From positions 8,423,501 through 8,487,500 of the forward strand of contig BSYO01000033.1 of assembly GCA_033239525.1 (NCBI GenBank): 64,000 nt of DNA, read 5' to 3'. A program made the position numbers and the translations under genes. The notes under the pieces are model-generated. The model had not been told where the DNA came from. It saw only the letters and a program-made list of their open reading frames with translations, and did not search any database. Source of the DNA: Nepenthes gracilis (lineage: Eukaryota; Streptophyta; Magnoliopsida; Caryophyllales; Nepenthaceae). Every line of letters starts with the position of its first letter. Position 1 is the first letter of the stretch. Of this stretch, positions 1-10,700 are shown in pieces.

Positions 1-59
1 TCTCCTCGCTTATAAGTGGGGTCCTTGACTTTGGAAAGAATGTGCCACTGCTCTTCTAT

Positions 60-1440
60 TTGAAGGTTCCTCCACCCGCCTCTTCTGAATGAGTGTAATG
101 TTTGCCTCCATGCAGTTTCCAAGTGCCAGAGGAGGACTTGATGGGGCCAATACTGTTGGTTTCGTGAATGTCGACTGCCCAACAAGAGAGACCACTCCAT
201 CGCCCATCGAGGCTCTGCATGAGCTAAGGGGCTTCTTGAGGGGAGTCTGTGCATCATTTATCGTGATGCTCGACCCAAAGGAAGGTCAATAATATACATC
301 CGGGTGGTTGCCTAGAATGAGTCTCCAAGAATGGGCTAACCAGGAGGAGAGGATGCATGGGATCGGATAGCCGTTTAGGGGTTGGCATCTACCAGCTTTC
401 TTCACCACACGGTTAGAGGAGGCTGGTTAAGGTCAGAGACAAGCTCCTCGACCATTCCTCCGGAGTCTCAAGGGATCCGAGGTCGAGCAACCACCGAATC
501 CAATCAGGTGCCACTTAGGCCTAGCGTGGGGTCCCTATTGTTGTTGGTGCATCATTCAAGGAGTCCAAGGCTTAATTCTTCTCAGCCTTTGGTGGAGGAG
601 ACTCCTAGCGATGAGTGACCTGACACGCGGGGTGAGCCCAGTAGGTGGTAGTGGAGGTGCACATTCGGAAGCCCCTGAAGTCGAGATGCCACGAGGGCAG
701 TGGTTCCTTGTTACATGTAGGCTTAGGAGTCTCTCCACTTGTCCGCAAGGACGCCTATGCGGAGTTGGCTCCTCGAGTTACCTCGTCCGGGGTTTCTTAG
801 AGTTCTGTGACTAAGAATTGCCTTATATTGCGGTATGCTTCGCATAACCTTATTTTTATTGATGATGAACTTGCCTGACCATCCCTCATCTTTTACGCTT
901 CCAGGACCACTCTGATGGTGGGCCTTGGCCAGACATCTTGTGTCGGCTTGAGCGAGTGGGATCACTAGCATGATGGGGAGATGCATTGGGGCTGGAGTGC
1001 AGTCGGCCATGGAGTGCTCGAGAAGATGCAGGCTCGGTTGGACGTCGCCGTCATTGAGTCTTGGCTGTCTAGTGAGCGAAGTTGCCCCTCGAGGCCCAGG
1101 CGGCCCGAAATTGAGCTGTCCCGGGGAGACAAAGGATATACTCAGGGTGACCAAGTAGCATCTTGCGGACCTCTGAAGCAAGAATGTTCGATCGGGGGCT
1201 GAGTTGAGGACTCAATTTAGCCCTGAGGAGGCAAGTTAGGCTCTGAATGCTCAATATTTGGAAGGAATACGCGTGTGCCAACAGATTGCTTCGTTGGTGA
1301 ATTGAACTTTCCCAATGTGACTGTGGACGAGCGGTGGTACTTTACTTGTCAGTTTAAATCTGACGGACTTCTTTGACACGAGGGGAGTCATAGCAAGTAT
1401 GCATGAGATCCCTGGCATAAGATAACCACCACTTGGGTTA
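60..1440 (+). pseudogene. Decayed antisense extra ORF of element 1 (C-terminal part)
   Basis: The strand opposite to the element's own genes carries a GC-rich, coding-like stretch downstream of integrase. It breaks into open pieces of 60-80 codons (89-292, 382-618, 611-814, 970-1158, 981-1202). The 980-1200 piece resembles a helical segment (LEKMQARLDVAVIESWL). Its position matches the antisense ORF of element 2, which retains a clearer Transposase_28-like domain. A plausible 3' splice acceptor (tacgcttccag) ends at 904. Assignment rests mostly on position and orientation; the sequence is too eroded for a domain call. Confidence 0.4.
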
Positions 1441-2340
1441 TGCATCTCACAGTCTTTTCTTATCGCTTCTTTTATTTTTGTATACTCGGAGTGCTTCTGA
1501 TATATATCAATGGAGCCTTTCTACCATTGTTACTGCATTTATGTATACTAATCTTCTATTCGATAATTAACGCTTTGTTTGCTAAGCGTTATTGTTGTTA
1601 AGGCGAGTTTGCTATAAAAGTCTAGTTCATCATCCCCACGGTTTCATTCGGCTCTATAACCCTCTGGGGCTGTTGCCCTCCTGTCCGATCCTAGTTTGCT
1701 AGCGCCATGGTCGGCCGATGGTGCCTGGGCCTCATGTTTAAGAGCCGCTTGGCGCATGTTGAAAAGTCCCATAAGGTTTAGGTATCCTACCGTGCATAAG
1801 CTGGGTTCTGGACGGATCCGTACAAATCGACTGCATGGGGCTGCCTAGTGACAGGTAATTCAGAGTTTAAATTAATTTATATGGGAACATGGCATGGGAT
1901 TTGAGGTTCTTTAATCGTCAGGAGCCGAGGGGTAGGTGAATAAAAGTTCACCTGATTTAGGGGCAACCTAGGCCATTTGGATTTATGTAATGTCAGGCAA
2001 ACATTCGTATAGACAAGTAGATAATAAGCAAACAAGTAGTAAATAAACAAACAATTTATTTTATTATTTCAAATGTGGTACACTTTGACAAGCATGCTTG
2101 ACGAGGCATGTTAGACCTACCTGGGTTCGGTATGGATTCATTTTTGAGGTGGACAACGTTCCATGTTTTTGGGGCCAATTTACTGTGTTGGGTGTGCAAC
2201 TTGTATGCGCCATTTCAGAGGATCGCTAAGATAAGAAATAGGCCCTCCCAGTTTGAGAAGAGTTTGTTTCTATTGGTATTATTACCCGTAATCTTTATAT
2301 TCCGTACTTTCATCATTTTATTGTAGTACCAAGCGATCCG
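1441..2340. other. Untranslated spacer of element 1 between antisense ORF and integrase
   Basis: No supportable gene is seen here. The stretch lies between the end of the plus-strand antisense ORF remnant and the 3' end of the minus-strand integrase. It contains AT-rich blocks near 1490-1620 and 1980-2090. An open frame on the plus strand (2108-2326) has no recognisable domain and is taken as chance. Confidence 0.5.
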
Positions 2341-2399
2341 TTACTGATAGGCCACCGTGCGCACCTGGCTGCTTCTCGGGCTTCCTCCAGTAGGTCAAA

Positions 2400-3195
2400 A
2401 TGCTCCTTAAGTCATTAGAATGGGAAAGCGAATCAAAATTTCAACTCGGAGGTTAAGCAATTCAATTTTTACCTAGATGACCACCTCAGCCCCAAAGCAT
2501 AGGCTGAAGGGTGTCTCTCTGGTGGGTTCTTCGGTGTGGTCCAGTATGACCATAATACAAAAGGAAGCTCATTTTCCCATAAGCCCCCAGCGTCTTTCAG
2601 TTTTGTCCTCAACCCATGCAGTAGGGTCTAGTTAGTGACCTCCACTTGCCCGTTTGCTTGCGAATAAGCAATGGAGGTGTGGACTAATTTGATACCCAAA
2701 CTCGTACAGTACTTCGTGAAGCGCTTGTTAGTGAATTGAGTTCTTTTGTCGACCATTGTGACCTTAGAAATCCCGAATCGCCTAATGATGCTCTATTGAA
2801 CAAACTGCGTCGCATTTTTCTCGATGATTGGGGCCAACGGGGAGGCCTCGATCTACTTTGTGAAATAGTCAACGCTGACTATAATGAACTTTAGTTACCT
2901 AGAGGCAATGGGGAAAGGGTCAAGGATGTCGAGGCCCTATTGCGCGAACGACCAGGGGGCCTGTAGGGCTCGCAGTTGTGTGGGAGGCTGGTGGGGCATA
3001 TTGTCATGTAGAGCTCCATGGTATCTTGTTTCATAGTCAGTCAGTAATACCCTTGGTGCATATCTTGAAGGCAAGGTTCTTACCCCCAATGTGTGAGCCA
3101 CAAATACTGAGGTGTACCTTGCTCATCGCGTAGTTGGCTTCTTCCGAGTGAGACACTGCATATATGTGGTAGAATACCCTCGGCTGTACAACCTC
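2400..3195 (-). pseudogene. Integrase of element 1 (Tat), with stops
   Basis: Minus-strand reading gives an N-terminal zinc-binding region (HLSICGSHIGGKNLAFKI near 3070-3120) whose two histidines remain while the CC pair is lost. The catalytic core still shows all three acidic positions: the first Asp in SVDYFTK (about 2862-2888), the second in MVDKRTQFTNK (about 2730-2760), and the Glu in GQVEVTN (about 2640-2665). The Asn of the usual SDNGTQF motif has become Lys. In-frame stops interrupt the core, for example just after the first catalytic block. In an active element this protein would insert element cDNA into chromosomes; this copy cannot be translated whole. Confidence 0.8.
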
Positions 3196-3249
3196 CTGTC
3201 CACAGTGGTATGCCATCCGGCTGTTATTTTCATGCGCTTGGCGTCTTTT

Positions 3250-3900
3250 GGGTTCTTTGGTAGGGTGCCATCGATGATATATCTCAAATAGGAAGACATC
3301 TAACTTTTGTTATCGGAGACTTGTAAAACTTCCTGCTTGAACTCTTCTATACTTGGAGAGGTCAAGATTTCACGCATGTCTCTTAAGTACTGCTCTGGGA
3401 TTTTAATCGCCACGGCCTTTGCCAACTGGTTGGCTTTCCAGTTGTCCACCCTAGGGATGTACACTAGCTTGATTTTGTTAAACTTCTGGGTCATGCCTCT
3501 CACTTTCATGAGGTATTTTGAGAGCAATGGGCTTGACAACTTGAAACCCTCGTAAACTTAGTTGATGATCAGTTTTGAGTCGCTATAGACGGTTATGTGC
3601 CTCGTTGGGCATTCTTTTCCCAATAGAGTCCGATGAATAAGGCCTCGTATTCAATAACGTTATTGGTGGCCGAAAATTCAATTTTCAACGAGTATGTTAT
3701 CCACAAATCGTCGAGGGTCCTAAGGACCCTCCGACTCCACTGCCAATTTGTGTGAATGAACCGTCTATGTGTAACTTCTAATTCGGTGCCTCCTCTAGCT
3801 GGTGGGCAGCATTATTGGGACCATGGGCCCCCGGAATAGGGGTCGTAGTTTCGACAATGAAGTCTACTAGGGCCTGACTCTTTATAGCTGGCTTCGGTTT
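3250..3900 (-). pseudogene. Second (archaeal-type) RNase H of element 1
   Basis: The open piece 3300-3539 reads YLMKVRGMTQKFNKIKLVYI followed by PRVDNWKANQLAKAVA, the usual C-terminal end of the extra RNase H of Tat elements (helix, then 'HxPRxxNxxADxLAKLA'). The region upstream to about 3850 continues the domain in broken frames. It lies between the first RNase H and integrase, which is diagnostic of the Tat clade. Normally this domain degrades RNA in RNA-DNA hybrids during reverse transcription. Confidence 0.7.
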
Positions 3901-5270
3901 GAACTCTATGTCAAACGCGCCCAATTCGATGGCCCATTTGACTAGTCATCCAGACATGTCGGGTTTTAATAGAATTTCCTTTAAGGATTGATAGGTCAGG
4001 ACGACAATTTTGTATGCCTGAAAGTAGGGCCGCAATTTTCTAGCTAAATCGATGAGTGCTAATACGATCTTTTCGATATGTGTATAACAAGTCTCGACGT
4101 CTGCCAAATTCTTATTGATGTAGAAGACCAGCCATAGCACGATTGGCCAAATTCTCCTTTAGCTCTTGGAAGGTAGCTTGGCGGTTGATCATCTATTGGA
4201 AGTCGTTTATGTTTGTCTCTTTCAAGGTCTTGAAGAAGGGGAGGTATTTTTTTGCCAATTTTGTTAGGAATCAGGAGATGCTGTAAGTCTCCCGGTAAGC
4301 TTTTGGACGTCCTTTGTGGTTCGTGGCGGGATCATATGTATGATTTTCTTTATCTTCTCAGGGTTCACCTCAATCCCTCTCCGAGAGATGATGAAGCTCA
4401 AGAATTTCTCAGAGGATACTCCGAAAACACACGTGGCTAGGTTCAACTTCATCTAGTGCTCCCAGATTACTCTGAAGGCCACGCTGAGGTCAAAGACATG
4501 GTCATCGGTGGTTTTATTTTTGACGAGTATCGTCTATGTATACCTCCATATTTTGGCAAATTTGGGCCTCAAATATTTTATTTACAAGCCGTTGGTACGT
4601 GACGCCCACGTTTTTCAGGCCGAATGGTATAATCTTGTAGCAGTACATTCCCTTGTCCGTCAAGAAGGAGGTGTGCTCGTCATTTTTGGGACTCATTCGA
4701 ATCTGATTATAACCCGAGTAGGTATTCATGAAGTTTAACAGTTTGTACCTGAACGTGGAGTCCATCAGTAGGTTGATCCTGGGTAAGGAAAAGCTATCCT
4801 TCTGGTAGGCCTTGTTTATGTCAGTGAAGTCGACACACATTCGTCACTTTTCATTACTTTTCTTGACAAGGACTACGTTAGAGAGCCAGTTTGGATACTG
4901 CACTTCCCTAATGAAGCCAACATCGAGCAACCTTTTCATTTCTTTCCGGATAGCAATGAGCTTTTCGATGGAGTAGTTCCTCTACTTCTACCTGACAGGC
5001 TTGTGAACAGGATTGAGACCCAACTTGTATACTATTACTCCAGTTGGAATTCCCAGCATATCAACGGGGATCCATGTGAAGACATCATAATTTTGTTGGG
5101 GAAGGTAGTTAGTTGGTCGCACAGAGAGTTTGACAATCGATCCCCCTATCTGCGCGCATATCTCTGGATCGCTGGGGTCAAGGAGGATGCGGTCTGTTGT
5201 CTCACTGGACTGGGCTTGCTGTAAAGCCACATTGTCTTTGTGATCGAAGTCCTCTGCCAGTCGATCCAAA
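3900..5270 (-). pseudogene. Reverse transcriptase and first RNase H of element 1
   Basis: Minus-strand piece 4514-4840 holds the RT palm: CVDFTDINKAYQKDSFSLPR, then GYNQIRMSPKNDEHTSFLTD, FGLKNVGVTYQRLVNKIF and the catalytic block MEVYIDDTRQK (usual Y-V-D-D). Piece 4264-4452 is the thumb (CVFGVSSEKFLSFIISRRGI). Piece 3946-4140 is the first RNase H (LADVETCYTHIEKIVLALID). Piece 4988-5269 is the linker from protease. The domain order and wording are those of Tat elements. The catalytic aspartates survive but frames shift between pieces. Confidence 0.85.
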
Positions 5271-5760
5271 ACGGCTTAAGTCACTTGGGATAGGTAGTAT
5301 GTTCGACTGGTCACTTGATTGACCCGAACTTCTTCGATGCCACATGTCGTTGGAAATTTCATCTTCAAGTGTGGGATCGACATTATGGCCTCGAATGCTG
5401 TCAGGTAGGGTTGGCCTAGGATAGCGTTATAAATCAAAAACAGGTCGACCACCAGAAATGCGAGCGTCCAGGATGCAATTCTGTGGTATGTTCCCAGGGT
5501 GATTTCCAGTTAGATGATTCCTTTGACGAGCACTAGCTTGTTGTCCACTTCGTAGAGGGTCCCTTTAGCCAATCTCAACTGGTTCTTTTTTAGCCTCAAC
5601 TTAAAATATGCGTTAAGGTAAAGCAAATCATGCGAACTTTTATCATCAATAAAAATTTGTTTCACCTAGTAATCGATCGTACTATCTAAAAAGAGTGCGG
5701 ATACAACTAGAGGGTCAGAATGATGAGTCATTACGTGTGCCATATAATTGTTATTAGAAC
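5270..5760 (-). pseudogene. Aspartic protease region of element 1
   Basis: On the minus strand, QIFIDDKSSHDLLYLNAYFK (about 5610-5670) matches the Tat protease core, in which the usual active site is D-N/S-G-S-S. Here the first Asp remains but the next residues are D-K, so activity would be lost. It continues to NAILGQPYLTAFEAIMSIPH (about 5360-5440), the conserved C-terminal part of Tat protease before RT. It would cleave the Gag-Pol polyprotein in an active element. Confidence 0.7.
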
Positions 5761-7785
5761 TAATGACATCATCCTTAACTCTTATCCTCGACTTCGTATT
5801 GCCTGCAGCTTCCTCATGGCGGTTCAGGGGGTGGTTCATCGATGGCTTGGTCGTTATTGGGTTGACTATCCCAACAATGATTTGGTTCCTCATTTGCAGC
5901 ATCCAGCCCTTCTTTGTTTGCTCTACCGAGGGCTTGCCTTGGGCTTCACAGGAATTTGATGAGGTGCTTCCTTCGAATGAGGTCCTCTATCTCCATCTAT
6001 GAAGTCCGATAGTCTCATTGTTTTGATTCGAATATCGATGGTAATGATAGTATTTTGTTTGATCTCTTCCTCTAAGTCCTTAGTCGACTTTCGCCACTTT
6101 CGTAAATTTTATCCTGAATTTGCATGAGGATGTTGGTCTGAGAGTTGTTCAGGGGGGTTAGGTTCAAGTGTCTAAACTCTCTTCTGGTTCCTGGCTTCAT
6201 TCTGGGCTACTTCCTGGGATCTTGGGAGTAGGAGTGGTCTCTGTTTCCCTTCTTCTCGTTTGTTGGTCCGTGATGGAAGCGGTTCCCGTACTACTGGAGC
6301 GTTTTAGCCTCGTTAGCCTCCTCGACTACCATATAAGTGTCGACAATGGCTTCGACCTCATGGATGGTCAGGGGGTCCTTATGGGCCAGTATTTGAAGAA
6401 CTCACTCGACTTCAGGGACCAACATGAGGATGTTGGTCCGAGAGTTGTTCAGGGGGGTTAGGTTCAAGAGTCTAAACTCCCTTATGGTTCCCGGCTTCAT
6501 TCTGGGCTACTTCCTGGGATCTTGGGAGTAGGAGTGGTCTCTGTTTCCCTTCTTCTCGTTTGTTGGTCCGTGATGGAAGTGGTTCCCATACTCTGGACGT
6601 TTCGCCTCGTTAGCCTCCTCGACTACCATATAAGTGCCGACAATGGCTTCGATCTCACGGATGGTCAGGGGGTCCTTATGGGCCAGTATTTGAAGAACTC
6701 ACTCGACTCCAGGGTTAATATGAAAGTGCTTAGTTTCACCCCGTCGGTGAACCGGGGTATCCTCCAAGCTTTGGTGGTAAATCGGGTTAGAAAGCTCTTC
6801 AAACTTTTGTTTGGCCCCTGTTTGATTTGGGCAACATATCATGGGTGTTTCTATTCTGTCTGGCTGGAGGTGAACTGTGACACAAAGCCATCAGTGAGCT
6901 CCTGGGATGCCCGGATTGAATTTGACTGTAGGGGTTAGAACCAAATCAAAGCATCCCCTCTAAGGGTTAGTGGGAAGTACAGGCACATAGCAGCCTTGCC
7001 CATACCATAGAAGCTCAGGAGGGTGTAGGAGTGGTCTAGATGGTCCATCAGATCAGTACTCCCAATTGTAGAGTTTCAGGGCTGGCACTTTAAACTTATG
7101 AGGGAGCGGTTGTGTCCAGATCTCCATCATCAACGGCTATCTCCTCAGATTCACAGAGTGTTCGCCAGCATCTTCTCTAAACATGTGCCGCCATATCTTT
7201 TCCATTTGCTTCTCAATTCGAGGAGAGACCTCAGCCCTTTTTGCATTGAGGTAGGTTATCAACTCTGAGTTGTCCGACGGGTAGTGCGAGGCCGGCTAAC
7301 TGCTTCCGTTGGTTGGCTGGGCGTTGCATGAGGCTCCCTCTTAGGCCAGAAGCCTTCGTTCATCATGGAAGTAGTAAGGATTTTGTTGCTCTAAGCTTTC
7401 ATCTTGCGTCCTTGACCTACCTGGCGAACCAGTCATGATCGGGCCCCGTTGCTCGAAGCTGCTTGGGCTTTAAGGTCGTCCGGGTGCCTTGTCTTCCTGG
7501 TTGGACACTTCTTCCTCTGGCTTTTTCATTTTGATGCCAGAGTGTGGGCAGCGGAGGAAGGGGCCCCAGCCTCTGTGTGCCCTATCACGCGTAGAGGGTC
7601 TAGAGTATTTGGGATATATTATTCATTTGGTTGGCGAGTGCCCGCATGATGAGTGTTGGCTGCTCCTCCACACAACTACTTGCAGAGGGGTTGTCGCCAT
7701 GGGAGGCAACATCTTTGGCTGGAGCACTAGCTTGAGTTCTGGTATTGACCATGTTTGCTTTGGTGTAGATGGTGGTTAGGCTTTT
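5760..7785 (-). pseudogene. Gag of element 1 with an internal tandem duplication
   Basis: Minus-strand gag lies between the primer site and the protease. A motif near 7075-7110 (LPHKFKVPALKLYN, then DLMDHLDH) matches the start of the retrotransposon Gag domain; elements 2 and 5 carry the same block. The middle is duplicated (see the repeat at 6121-6718). Frames are broken throughout. The plus-strand open frames here (6168-6461, 6522-6938, 7449-7779) are shadows. Gag would form the particle shell that packages element RNA. Confidence 0.7.
6121..6718. repeat. Two tandem copies of a 300-bp unit inside gag of element 1
   Basis: The block at 6121-6420 is repeated at 6421-6718 with few differences, both starting at atgaggatgttggtc(t/c)gag and continuing through the same sequence. 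The period is 300 bp (100 codons), so the frame is kept across the junction. The second copy has a small deletion near 6590 and several transitions. Confidence 0.9.
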
Positions 7786-7790
7786 CGTTC

Positions 7791-7813
7791 GAATTTCCAC
7801 ATACGATGCCAAA
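7791..7813 (-). other. Primer binding site of element 1 (tRNA-Asp type)
   Basis: Minus-strand TTTGGCATCGTATGTGGAAA is a decayed version of the standard Tat primer site (TTGGCGCCGTCTGTGGGAA). It sits two bases inside the 5' LTR, where a primer site must be. Confidence 0.75.
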
Positions 7814-7815
7814 GA

Positions 7816-8725
7816 TTCGTCTTGGGATCCGAGTTGCTGATAGATTAGCGAGTTGCTTGGGTCTTCCTTAACGATTTGAACAAAGCGGGTTCGGTCTCTG
7901 ATTTTGATAGTCTGGATTTTGTATACCATAATTAGAAAATGAGAGGTCAGAGGATCGGTGAGACTCATTTTCCGATATATCCTCTGATTTTCAAGTTAAT
8001 AATCCTTCTAAACGGATATAAAGATGCGAGGATGCAAGAATGAGTGTGTGGACAATGAGCGGATTCAGGGATTGAGTGTTTTGATGCGTTCGACAGAGGG
8101 ATGGCTTTGTAAGAAGATGGTACACTCGATGGGGAGTGGCTTGAGAGAGAGATAGAGCTATGAAAGCTTTTCTGGAAATTTTTTGGGCAGAGTATCGTTC
8201 TTCTGTGGGCTTATAAGTGTGCATGTCCCCTATCCATAGGAGCCAAGGGGTATTTATGTTGTCTGAGCTAGCTCAGCCTTACTTGAGAGTCAAGGCTTGC
8301 TGAAGACTATTTGCGCAGGTCTGGCAGGCTATCATGGGGATTGCGGGTGCCAATTATGGCACCCGTGGCCAGCTAAGGAGATCCCTTTCTTCTTTGCGGT
8401 GATGCCAAAGGTAGCAAATATGACAGTTACCTTTAAGAGAGATCCGTTGAGTTGAAATTGCCATCTTTAGGGAGATTGCGATCACGTGCAATATTTGGGG
8501 TCCTGAGCTATTTGTGATGGTTAAGGCAAGTCTTGCCCTCGTGTGTGGCGCCGTGGGTCACCCGTTTCTAGCCAGCCGGCTTTGGGCCAACCTACATGGG
8601 CCGGAGGTTCAAATGCTTGGTCCTGGGCCTTTGCGAGATATGGGCTGTGAGCTGTTATCCGCCGGGTCCCCAATTCGTCCGTGGGCTTTCGCGCTGAGGT
8701 GGCCCATTTTCGACTGTCCCCACCA
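7816..8725 (-). repeat. 5' LTR of element 1
   Basis: A 910-bp block next to the primer site. Minus-strand reading starts TGGTGGGGACAGTCG, which lines up with the LTR start of element 2 (TGTTGGGTGCGGCCC), and its far end (ttcgtcttgggatcc on the plus strand) lines up with the LTR ends of elements 2 and 5. The right end is followed by ataac at 8726-8730, a possible target duplication whose partner is outside the window. Confidence 0.75.
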
Positions 8726-8769
8726 ATAACTAATAATGAAATATGTTTTAACTTTTATTTTTCATAATC

Positions 8770-8772
<3 letters not shown>

Positions 8773-8801
<29 letters not shown>
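8773..8801. repeat. (TA)n microsatellite
   Basis: Uninterrupted TA dinucleotides just outside the right end of element 1. Confidence 0.95.
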
Positions 8802-8803
<2 letters not shown>

Positions 8804-9810
8804 TTTAGAAAAAAATTATCTTTTTATTGGTGGTATCCTCTCTTTGGATAGTACCAAAGAGCCAACATTGCAAGAAATGGGCACCTCGTTGGACCGGTAC
8901 TGACAGTGAGACTATTTTTTGATATTGATTATGCCTCAGCACCAGTATTTATTCTCGTGGTACTAACCTAGTTACTACCACCTTGTATTATTATTATTAT
9001 TATTATTATTTTACTATGTTAGAATATGATTTGTTGCCATGGGAAACAAAAACATACGTATTTGTCGCTGCTGAAACTCACAGTATTTATTTCAGACAGT
9101 AAAAAGGAAAAATAATATTTAATTGTCATTCTCTATCTGTAAAATACCAATACGAGATTGATATATTACTTAACCAAAACAGGAAAATAATGGATTGATG
9201 CAAGTGAAATCTTTCCTCTTATTATATATAGATAATGAGTTCTCTTTTCAATTATACAGGAGGAATATTATTTATATGTTCGGTTATATTATTAATTATA
9301 TTAAAATTCCTAATTTGGAGTGTAAATAGAGAGAAGGGAGAGAGTAAAGATAAACTCACATTCACTTTTAGTAATTTCAGTACAATTGGATATGTAACTA
9401 GTTTTTCTCATTATACATACATACATATATATGTACACAAATATATGTATGTACATATGTGCATGGACATGTATATATACATAAAGGATCACGAGATACA
9501 TATTTAAAGCATATTATTATATTATTGGTAACATAATTTGCTTGCCAAAAATAGTGGAATAAAAAGAGCATTATTTGTAACGAAAAAAGTAATAACTTTA
9601 ATGAGGATATTATAAATTAATTACTCTCTCTCGCGTTTGTGGAGAGTAAGAAAATGGGGGAAACGGTCTGCAAGGGTTTCCACTTAATATCCATGGCCAA
9701 TGGACCTCAATTATCTGGCGATTATGCGTACAACGAACTGAAGATCTTCACTCACTGATATGCATTAATGGAGGATAGATCTTTAAATTCCCATCTAGAT
9801 GATGTGGTCG

Positions 9811-9817
9811 TATAAAT
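9811..9817 (+). promoter_or_regulatory. TATA box of the PMEI-like gene
   Basis: TATAAAT lies 44 bp upstream of the chosen ATG, giving a short leader of roughly 10-15 nt if transcription starts about 30 bp downstream. Confidence 0.6.
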
Positions 9818-9854
9818 ACTTACAGTCTTTAGCGTTTCTCAGAAGTCATTGTCC

Positions 9855-10415
9855 ATGGCGACGCTGTTATCCTCAGTCGAAATCCCTATCTTTCTGTGTC
9901 TCTTCACCGTAGTCTACACGATATTGTCCTCGGTCCATGGCGACGAAGAATTGATCAGAAAAGTCTGCAGCAAGACATCGTCGCCCGACGTCTATTGCTT
10001 GGGCTGCCTCCACACTAATCCTCGGAGCCCGGAATTGGACGTAAGAGAGCTCGCTGGGACGGCGATTTTCTGCGCATGCAATCAATCGGATGCCACGGTA
10101 GCAGCTTTCAATCGCTACGCGACGATGACGTCTGATCAAGATCTAGTTAACGCGTTTGCATATTGTGCAGACGCAGCAGATATCGTGGGAGAGAAGGCGA
10201 CTGTTGCGCTTAGCAGCTGGGGAGACGGCAACTACAAAGATTCAGAAGACGAGCTGAACTCGGCTAGGGACGTCGATATTGTGAATTGCAGGACGGAGCT
10301 GAATAAGACGTTCTCTAAAGCTGGGAAGCCTCCGTTCCCTCAAGAACTTCAAGTGGAATTCACGGGGCTGTTGGGTGTGGTAACCATTGCTGAGGAAATT
10401 GTTGAACAAATTTAA
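9855..10415 (+). CDS. Plant invertase/pectin methylesterase inhibitor-like protein, intronless and intact
   Basis: A 186-codon frame starting at ATG 9855 (context tccATGGcg) and ending in TAA at 10413-10415. The frame could be opened 6 bp earlier at TTG, but a plant gene would use the ATG. Residues 1-29 look like a signal peptide with a hydrophobic core (PIFLCLFTVVYTIL), so the product should be secreted to the cell wall or vacuole. The mature part fits the PMEI/invertase inhibitor fold (PF04043): an N-terminal hairpin block IRKVCSKTSSPDVYCLGCL with Cys38 and Cys48, and a later pair Cys104 and Cys145 (AYCADAADIV and VNCRTEL) in the positions of the two conserved disulfides. Extra cysteines lie at 51, 73 and 75. 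N-glycosylation sequons are at N76 and N150. The family binds either pectin methylesterase or acid invertase; sequence alone does not say which. It is the only intact non-transposon gene in the window. Confidence 0.88.
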   Translation: MATLLSSVEIPIFLCLFTVVYTILSSVHGDEELIRKVCSKTSSPDVYCLGCLHTNPRSPELDVRELAGTAIFCACNQSDATVAAFNRYATMTSDQDLVNAFAYCADAADIVGEKATVALSSWGDGNYKDSEDELNSARDVDIVNCRTELNKTFSKAGKPPFPQELQVEFTGLLGVVTIAEEIVEQI

Positions 10416-10695
10416 GGCTAATGCAATGCATGCAGGATTTTTTGAATAAAATAAAGTGATAAGCTGCTTTTCCTCAATGTATATCTTGGAAGATACAGGA
10501 TATTGGCTATGAATGAGTTTAAAATTTAGTCTACTGTCCTTGTTCTATAACCAGTCCAACGGTATAATATAAATGTCAAAAAATTTATCTTTGACCATTT
10601 ATTCTTCTAAGAATTTTAGTATTATATATAGATTTTATTTAATTGCAGAGCATATTTGTCAAAATAACAATTTTTTTCAAGAGACATTTTTATTT
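10416..10695. other. 3' flank of the PMEI-like gene
   Basis: AT-rich sequence holding the 3' untranslated region and a short host spacer that ends at the insertion point of element 2. No other feature is seen. Confidence 0.6.
10445..10450 (+). terminator. Polyadenylation signal AATAAA
   Basis: AATAAA, overlapped by a second AATAAA-like word, lies 30 bp after the stop codon of the PMEI-like gene. Confidence 0.55.
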
Positions 10696-10700
10696 CATAT
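10696..10700. repeat. Target site duplication CATAT, left copy (element 2)
   Basis: CATAT precedes the LTR start at 10701 and is repeated at 50539-50543 after the other LTR's end. The match defines one 39.8-kb insertion. Confidence 0.85.

Larger units (their letters stand above)
1..8725 (-). mobile_element. Element 1: Ty3/gypsy Tat-clade LTR retrotransposon, 3' end outside window
   Basis: Read on the minus strand from the right, this shows a 5' LTR, a tRNA-Asp-type primer site, gag, protease, reverse transcriptase, a first RNase H, a second (archaeal-type) RNase H, integrase, and then a zone with plus-strand (antisense) coding remnants. Two RNase H domains plus an antisense extra ORF downstream of integrase are known marks of the Tat clade (Retand/Tat/Ogre relatives). 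Every domain carries stop codons or frameshifts, so the copy is defective. The 3' LTR is not in the window, so no target duplication can be checked. The right end is placed at 8725, where the LTR terminal CA is followed by AT-rich host-like DNA. Confidence 0.85.
8726..9854. other. Host intergenic DNA upstream of the PMEI-like gene
   Basis: AT-rich sequence without a supportable gene. It holds a TA microsatellite (8773-8801), an ATT repeat (8986-9011) and an alternating purine-pyrimidine stretch (about 9412-9483). The last 100 bp is the core promoter and 5' leader of the gene at 9855. The open frame 9235-9507 is low-complexity and not credible. Confidence 0.6.

Noticed and set aside
6168..6938. 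Plus-strand open frames of 97 and 138 codons with near-identical protein
   Set aside because: They are shadows on the wrong strand of the duplicated gag segment.
9235..9507. 90-codon plus-strand frame upstream of the PMEI-like gene
   Set aside because: The second half is TA/CA alternating repeat; no homology-like features.
9873..10139. Minus-strand 88-codon frame
   Set aside because: Shadow of the PMEI-like gene.
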